DNA of 16,937 nucleotides from VRUE01 sp040901495 (GTDB taxonomy: Bacteria > Actinomycetota > Thermoleophilia > Solirubrobacterales > 70-9): the NCBI GenBank assembly GCA_040901495.1, contig JBBDYO010000063.1, positions 1 to 16,937 on the forward strand. The letters run 5' to 3'. Shown in pieces: positions 12,660 to 16,937 of this stretch (within the stretch, counting starts at the first letter, position 1; the number at the start of each line of letters is the position of its first letter). The notes under the pieces were generated by a model, which was not told where the DNA came from, ran no database searches, and saw nothing but the letters and a program-made list of their open reading frames with translations. A program made the position numbers and the translations under genes.

Positions 12660-12696
12660 TACATCTTTTTTACATCCTCGATACAGGCAGGTAACA
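12658..12696 (+). promoter_or_regulatory. Four-unit Pho-box-like array before pstS
   Basis: TTTACA (12658-12663), TTTACA (12669-12674), GATACA (12680-12685) and GTAACA (12691-12696), each separated by exactly five bases. The first two are perfect copies; the last two match TT(A/T/C)ACA at 4 and 5 of 6 positions. Phosphate-starvation promoters of pst operons in Bacillus carry such in-phase arrays, and PhoB boxes of enterics have the same 11-bp period. TAACAA (12692-12697) might double as a -10. The remaining leader to 12770 has a short hairpin, CGGCC-TCCG-GGCCG (12734-12747). Confidence 0.65.
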
Positions 12697-12770
12697 AGCT
12701 GCCGTGGGGCTGCTGAGAGTGTCCCGCTGGGATCGGCCTCCGGGCCGGCAAACGGAGTGAACCTAACGAG

Positions 12771-12776
12771 AAGGAG
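12771..12776 (+). promoter_or_regulatory. Shine-Dalgarno site of pstS
   Basis: AAGGAG, five bases before the GTG at 12782. It is among the best ribosome-binding sites in the window and fixes the GTG as start. Confidence 0.75.
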
Positions 12777-12781
12777 AAAGC

Positions 12782-13756
12782 GTGACTAGCTCTAAGTGGC
12801 TCACGGTCATCGCCTCCGTGTCCGTCCTCGCGATTGGCGTTGCGGCGTGCGGAGACAGCGACGACACAACCAGCGGCGGTGGCGGTGGCGACCTGTCGGG
12901 CACGATCCGGATCGACGGCTCGAGCACTGTGGCGCCGCTGTCGGAGGCGGCGGCTGAGCTCTTCCAGGAGGAAGAGCCCGGTGTCAAGGTGACCGTTGGA
13001 ACCTCGGGCACCGGCGGTGGCTTCGAGAAGTTCTGCGCAGGCGAGACCGACATCTCGGATGCATCGCGACCGATCGAGGAAGACGAGATCGAAGCCTGCA
13101 AGTCGAGCGGGATCACTTTCGAGGAGGTGCAGGTAGCCAACGACGCTCTGTCTGTGGTCGTCAACCCGGATAACCCGGTCGAGTGCATGACGGTCGAGCA
13201 GGTCAGCCAGATTTGGGACAAGGGCTCGACGGTCGATAGCTGGGGCGACGTCAAAGGACTCGAACCGGATGTCGGCGACGAGGACATGGCCCTCTACGGC
13301 CCCGGCACCGACTCCGGCACCTTCGACTACTTCACCGAGGCAATCAACGGTGAAGAGGGTGTGTCGCGTTCCAACTACAACAACATCGGCGAGGACGACA
13401 ACGGCGTGATCAACGGCGTCGCCGGCGATCAGTGGGCGCTCGGCTACGTGCCCTACTCCTACGTTGAGGAGTCCGCGGGACAGGTCAAGCCGCTGCAGAT
13501 CGAGAACCCCGAAAGCGGCGAATGCGTCGAGCCGACGGTCGCCACCGTTCAGGACGGCAGCTACGCCCCTCTCGGTCGTGGCCTGTATGTCTACCCGAGC
13601 GGTGAAGCGCTCCAGAAGCCCGAGGTGCTCGAGTTCCTCAACTTCTACATCGAGAACAACGACGCGATCACCGAAGTCGCGACGTTCGTCCCGATGACGG
13701 AAGCGCAGAAACAGGAATCGCTCAAAAAAGTCCACTCCCTGGCCGGTGGCGCCTAG
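12782..13756 (+). CDS. pstS: Phosphate-binding lipoprotein of the Pst transporter
   Basis: PstS binds inorganic phosphate outside the membrane and delivers it to PstC/PstA. The protein has 324 residues. A hydrophobic signal (6-20) ends in the lipobox VAAC with Cys23, so it is a lipid-anchored protein. A Gly/Ser/Asp linker follows. Phosphate-contacting blocks are IRIDGSSTVAPLSEA (42-56), TSGTGGGFEKFC (74-85), the family segment DISDASRP and the GPGTDSGTFDYF block with the second Ser/Thr cluster. Several Cys residues in the mature part could form disulfides. It is the first gene of pstSCAB-phoU and has its own promoter region with a Pho-like array. The stop is 18 bp before pstC. Confidence 0.96.
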   Translation: MTSSKWLTVIASVSVLAIGVAACGDSDDTTSGGGGGDLSGTIRIDGSSTVAPLSEAAAELFQEEEPGVKVTVGTSGTGGGFEKFCAGETDISDASRPIEEDEIEACKSSGITFEEVQVANDALSVVVNPDNPVECMTVEQVSQIWDKGSTVDSWGDVKGLEPDVGDEDMALYGPGTDSGTFDYFTEAINGEEGVSRSNYNNIGEDDNGVINGVAGDQWALGYVPYSYVEESAGQVKPLQIENPESGECVEPTVATVQDGSYAPLGRGLYVYPSGEALQKPEVLEFLNFYIENNDAITEVATFVPMTEAQKQESLKKVHSLAGGA

Positions 13757-13774
13757 GAGATTCGGGAGCCTGAG

Positions 13775-14740
13775 ATGGAGGCAAGAGATGCGATAGGCGC
13801 CTCCCAGGCGGCCGGGGCGGGCAGCGGCCCCCCCCGGCCCCTTCAGGCCCCCTCGGGCCGCTACGGGGAGAAGGTGGTCGAGGGCCTGCTCGCCCTCTGC
13901 GCGGTGCTCTCGATCGTCACCACCACGGCGATTGTTTTCTCGCTGCTGGAGCCTTCGATCGACTTCTTCCGGCAGGTCTCGCTCGGCGATTTCCTCTTCG
14001 GGACCCACTGGGCCCCGACGTTTACGCCGCCCGAATTCGGCGTGCTGCCGATCGTCCTCGCCACGATGCTGACCTCGTTTTGGGGGCTCACAGTGGCGAT
14101 CCCGCTTGGCATTGGCGCCGCGATCTACCTCAGCGAGTACGCTAGCCCGCGCGTCCGCAAGATCGTCAAGCCAACCCTCGAGGTGCTGGCCGGGGTGCCG
14201 ACCGTGGCGATCGGGTTCTTCGCCCTCTTCTTCATGCGGCCGCTCCTCGAGGACATACTTCCCTTCCTCGATTGGACCGGCCCGCAGGCCGCGGGCGTGG
14301 CTGGTCTCGCGGTCGGCCTGATGATCGTCCCGATCATCGCCTCCCTCTCGGAGGACGCGATGTCGGCGGTGCCGATGGGACTGCGCGAGGCCGGGTACGG
14401 GCTGGGAGCGACGAAAATGCGAGTCGCGACGCGGATCGTCTTCCCGGCGGCGCTGTCGGGAATCGTCGCCTCGATCGTTCTCGCGACCTCACGTGCAGTT
14501 GGCGAGACGATGATTGTCCTGCTTGCAGCCGGGGCGAGCCCCAACCTGACGCTCGGCTTCACCGAATCGGTGCAGACGATGACCGCTTTCATCGGCCAGA
14601 CGGCAACCGGCGACATCGCCACCGGCACCATCACCTACTACACGATCTTCGCGGTCGGCCTGCTGCTCTTCCTGATGACCCTGATCCTTAACTTGATCAG
14701 CATCCGGCTGGTCCGCCGCTTCCACGAGGCGTACGAGTAG
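13775..14740 (+). CDS. pstC: Phosphate ABC transporter permease PstC
   Basis: One of the two channel subunits of the high-affinity phosphate importer, with 321 residues. A 30-residue Gly/Pro/Ala-rich cytoplasmic lead is followed by TM1 (38-58), a periplasmic part with GTHWAPTFTPPEFG, which is typical of PstC, and five further TM segments. The EAA-type coupling loop that docks on PstB lies around 192-228 and contains LREAGYGLGATKMRVATRIV. ETMIVLLAAGA follows in the next helix. GGGAG-like purines at 13764-13768 precede the ATG at 13775. It ends in TAG directly adjoining the pstA ATG. Confidence 0.95.
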   Translation: MEARDAIGASQAAGAGSGPPRPLQAPSGRYGEKVVEGLLALCAVLSIVTTTAIVFSLLEPSIDFFRQVSLGDFLFGTHWAPTFTPPEFGVLPIVLATMLTSFWGLTVAIPLGIGAAIYLSEYASPRVRKIVKPTLEVLAGVPTVAIGFFALFFMRPLLEDILPFLDWTGPQAAGVAGLAVGLMIVPIIASLSEDAMSAVPMGLREAGYGLGATKMRVATRIVFPAALSGIVASIVLATSRAVGETMIVLLAAGASPNLTLGFTESVQTMTAFIGQTATGDIATGTITYYTIFAVGLLLFLMTLILNLISIRLVRRFHEAYE

Positions 14741-15685
14741 ATGGCGGCGCTCGGACCAGAAGCGGAGCGCACCCGCCTTGCAGCTGAGGGGGCTCGCTCG
14801 GTCACGCAGGCGGCGATTGTCAGCGGGCAGCCGCTTAGGGACGTGATCAAGGGGCGCGTGTTCTTCGTCCTGCTGATGGCGGCGCTCGGCATCTCTCTGC
14901 TTGGCCTGGCGGCGCTGGTCATCGACGCGGTCGTCGACGGGCGCTCGATGCTCAGCCTCGACCTGCTCACCAACTCGGCCTCGCGTATCAGCCCCGAGAC
15001 GGCCGGCTACGCCAACGCGATCTACGGCACGATCCTTCTGATTGCCGGAGTGCTGGTAATGACGGTTCCGATCGGGGTCGGCTCGGCGATCTACCTGGAG
15101 GAGTACGCCGACAAGACGAAGTGGTGGAACCGGGTAATCGAACTCAACGTCCAGAACCTCGCCGCCGTGCCCTCGATCGTCTACGGGATCCTCGGGCTGG
15201 CCTTCATCGTCCGCGGCCCGCTCGACCTCGGCTTCATCCTCTTCGCCGGCTCGATGACCCTCTCGCTGCTGGTCTTGCCGACCGTAATCATCGCCGCTCG
15301 CGAGGCGATCCGCGCTGTGCCGCCCTCGATCCGCGAGGGCTCCTTCGCCCTTGGTGCCACCCGCCTTCAGACCGTGCGCCGTCAGATTTTGCCGGCGGCG
15401 ATTCCCGGGATAGCGACCGGGGTGATCCTCGCCGTCTCCCGGGCGGCGGGGGAGACGGCGCCGCTGCTGCTGGTCGGCGCGGCGACCTTCGTCACCTTCG
15501 ATCCGACCGTGTTCGGCGACAACGGCTACACGGCGCTGCCGGTGATGATCTTCAACAACGCGAAGCAGGCCCAGCCCGAGTTCCACGTGCTGGCGGCGGC
15601 AGGCATCGTCGTCATGCTGGCCGTAATCCTGCTGATGAACTCCTTCGCGATTTGGCTACGAAATCGTTACGAGCAAAGGTGGTAG
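14741..15685 (+). CDS. pstA: Phosphate ABC transporter permease PstA
   Basis: The second channel subunit, with 314 residues. TM1 is at about 40-62. The conserved permease core begins at GTILLIAGVLVMTVPIGVGS and includes LNVQNLAAVPSIVYGILGLA (135-154), characteristic of PstA. The EAA loop at about 186-222 contains REGSFALGATRLQTVRRQIL, and SRAAGETAPLLLVGAA follows. The start codon abuts the pstC stop with no gap, which suggests translational coupling and equal amounts of the two subunits. The N-terminus carries about 35 charged, Ala-rich residues before TM1. The stop overlaps the pstB ribosome-binding region. Confidence 0.95.
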   Translation: MAALGPEAERTRLAAEGARSVTQAAIVSGQPLRDVIKGRVFFVLLMAALGISLLGLAALVIDAVVDGRSMLSLDLLTNSASRISPETAGYANAIYGTILLIAGVLVMTVPIGVGSAIYLEEYADKTKWWNRVIELNVQNLAAVPSIVYGILGLAFIVRGPLDLGFILFAGSMTLSLLVLPTVIIAAREAIRAVPPSIREGSFALGATRLQTVRRQILPAAIPGIATGVILAVSRAAGETAPLLLVGAATFVTFDPTVFGDNGYTALPVMIFNNAKQAQPEFHVLAAAGIVVMLAVILLMNSFAIWLRNRYEQRW

Positions 15686-15695
15686 GTGGTCTAGT

Positions 15696-16601
15696 GTGGG
15701 CGAGCAGATGACGCGGGACGAGAGCAGAGCGGGGGCGGGCCGCGCGGCCCGGGAGGCGGCTGCCGAGCGGGCGGGCATCACCGTTCGCCCCGATGAGTTC
15801 CAGCACGCCTCCTCGGGCGTGCGGGAAAAGGTCTTCGAGCTGAGGGGCGTTGAGGTCAGCTACAGCGGGGTGAGCGCGGTCAAAGACATCTCAATGGACA
15901 TTCATCGCAATGATGTGACGGCGCTGATCGGGCCTTCGGGCTGTGGCAAGAGCACTTTGCTGCGCTGCCTCAACCGGATGAACGACCTGATCCCGGGGGC
16001 CGAGGTGCAGGGCGAGCTGCTCTACCACGGCGAGGACCTCTACGGGCCCACCGTGGACTCGGTCCAGGTTCGCAAGCTGATCGGGATGGTCTTCCAGAAA
16101 CCGAACCCGTTCCCCAAGTCGATCTACGACAACGTCGCCTTCGGCCCGCGCATCCTCGGTGAAAAGGACGACCTCGACGCGACCGTCGAGAAGGCGCTGC
16201 GGGGAGCGGCGCTGTGGGAGGAGGTCAAGGATCGCCTCCAGGACAACGCCTTCGGCCTCTCCGGCGGGCAGCAGCAGCGGCTTTGCATCGCCCGCTGCAT
16301 CGCCGTCAAGCCCGACACGATCCTGATGGACGAGCCCTGTTCGGCCCTCGACCCGATCTCGACCGGCAAGATCGAGGACCTGATGATCGAGTTGAAAGAC
16401 GAGTTCTCGATCGTCATCGTCACCCACAACATGCAGCAGGCGGCCCGGGTCTCCGACCGCACCGCCTTCCTCATGGTGGAGCTGGACGCCGACGAGCAGA
16501 ACCGCTGGGGCCGCTTGGTCGAGTACGACGAAACCGAGAAGATCTTCACCAACCCGGCCAATAAACGCACCGAGGACTACGTCTCGGGCAAGGTTGGCTG
16601 A
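15696..16601 (+). CDS. pstB: Phosphate ABC transporter ATP-binding protein PstB
   Basis: The ATPase that powers phosphate import, with 301 residues. It has Walker A GPSGCGKST (79-87), a Q-loop in VFQKPNPFPKSIYDNVAFG (132-150, the PstB hallmark), signature LSGGQ (188-192), Walker B ILMDEPCSALD (209-219) and the H-loop His in VTHNMQQA. PstB is usually 250-270 residues. The extra length comes from about 45 Ala/Arg/Glu-rich N-terminal residues and a short acidic insert, VELDADEQNRWG, before LVEYDETEKIF. The GTG at 15696 with AGGTGG (15684-15689) is used. An ATG four codons later (15708) is an alternative and leaves the domain intact. Confidence 0.95.
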   Translation: MGEQMTRDESRAGAGRAAREAAAERAGITVRPDEFQHASSGVREKVFELRGVEVSYSGVSAVKDISMDIHRNDVTALIGPSGCGKSTLLRCLNRMNDLIPGAEVQGELLYHGEDLYGPTVDSVQVRKLIGMVFQKPNPFPKSIYDNVAFGPRILGEKDDLDATVEKALRGAALWEEVKDRLQDNAFGLSGGQQQRLCIARCIAVKPDTILMDEPCSALDPISTGKIEDLMIELKDEFSIVIVTHNMQQAARVSDRTAFLMVELDADEQNRWGRLVEYDETEKIFTNPANKRTEDYVSGKVG

Positions 16602-16608
16602 CGGCGAG

Positions 16609-16937
16609 ATGGTCGAGCAGACAAGGGTTCAGTACCAGGGGGACCTGGAGAAGCTCGAGGCCAGCGCCCTCGGCGGCCTCGACCTGGTGACCGCGGCGCT
16701 TGGACGAACCCTGGAGGCGGTCGAGCATCAGGACGTCGAGCTGGCGCAGATGGTGGTCGCCGACGACGATCGTATCGACGGGCGCTACCTGGAGGTCCAC
16801 CAGAGCCTGATTGCATTGCTTGCCACCCAGTCGCCGGTTGCCACCGACCTGCGGTTGATCTCTGCCCTGCTGCACGTGTTGAAGAACGTCGAGCGGATGG
16901 GCGACCAGTGCGTCAACGTCTGCAAGCTGATCCCGCT
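16609..16937 (+). CDS. phoU: Phosphate signalling protein PhoU, N-terminal part
   Basis: Partial: about 109 residues before the right edge. The start MVEQTRVQYQGDLEKLEA and then ATDLRLISALLHVLKNVERM followed by GDQCVNV match the first three-helix bundle of PhoU, including the ER(I/M)GD metal-binding signature. PhoU is a cytoplasmic helical protein that restrains the Pho response and the Pst transporter when phosphate is plentiful, usually by contacting PstB and a PhoR kinase. The start lies 7 bp after the pstB stop, with GGCGAG just before it, so it is the next gene of the operon. Confidence 0.93.
   Translation, partial: MVEQTRVQYQGDLEKLEASALGGLDLVTAALGRTLEAVEHQDVELAQMVVADDDRIDGRYLEVHQSLIALLATQSPVATDLRLISALLHVLKNVERMGDQCVNVCKLIP

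Noticed and set aside
12734..12747. Hairpin in the pstS leader as a riboswitch
   Set aside because: It is a single 5-bp stem with no conserved riboswitch core, so there is no basis for a ligand-binding claim.
1..16937. CRISPR arrays, insertion sequences, phage genes or attachment sites
   Set aside because: No spaced repeats, transposase, integrase or tRNA-end duplications were seen; the gene content looks chromosomal.

Overview
The window is GC-rich bacterial chromosome. Its proteins look actinobacterial: a small Rpf-like transglycosylase, a lipoprotein PstS, a PstB with an acidic insert near its C-terminus, and frequent GTG/TTG starts with weak Shine-Dalgarno sites. The style suggests a soil actinobacterium, possibly class Thermoleophilia (Solirubrobacterales-like). 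That placement is an impression from gene style; no phylogenetic marker was compared.

Left part (1-5619): the start of a pyridine-nucleotide disulfide oxidoreductase runs leftward off the edge. Divergent from it is a complete tmRNA gene (548-906) with a readable tag, ADHEFALAA. Next, on the minus strand, are a small winged-helix DNA-binding protein with no receiver domain and a PrxQ/BCP-like peroxiredoxin. A DUF1697 protein diverges from the peroxiredoxin. An intergenic hairpin follows, then a metallo-beta-lactamase-fold hydrolase (minus) and an ABC-F ATPase (plus).

Middle part (5626-11600): three minus-strand genes lie close together, purU, a cytochrome P450 and a secreted CSLREA/beta-helix protein with lysine-glycine-rich linkers. 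The Rpf-like gene is divergent from purU and has a CRP-like palindrome just before its start. A small membrane protein and uppP (undecaprenyl-diphosphatase) follow, and uppP is closed by a strong hairpin.

Right part (11600-16937): a phosphate-starvation locus. It contains a PhoB-type response regulator, pstS, pstC, pstA, pstB and the beginning of phoU, all on the plus strand and tightly spaced. PstS captures phosphate outside the membrane, PstC and PstA form the channel, PstB drives it, and PhoU normally links transport to signalling.

The most interesting layer is regulatory. Three places carry the same direct repeat, TT(C/T)ACA-N5-TT(C/T)ACA, the classic 11-bp PhoP/PhoB box layout. They lie before the response regulator, before pstS (four in-phase units) and, 10 kb away, before the receiver-less winged-helix gene. 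That small protein resembles the DNA-binding half of the response regulator. The response regulator itself has Asn where the phosphorylated Asp should be, and no histidine kinase gene lies in the window. This suggests a Pho circuit that does not follow the standard kinase-to-Asp scheme.
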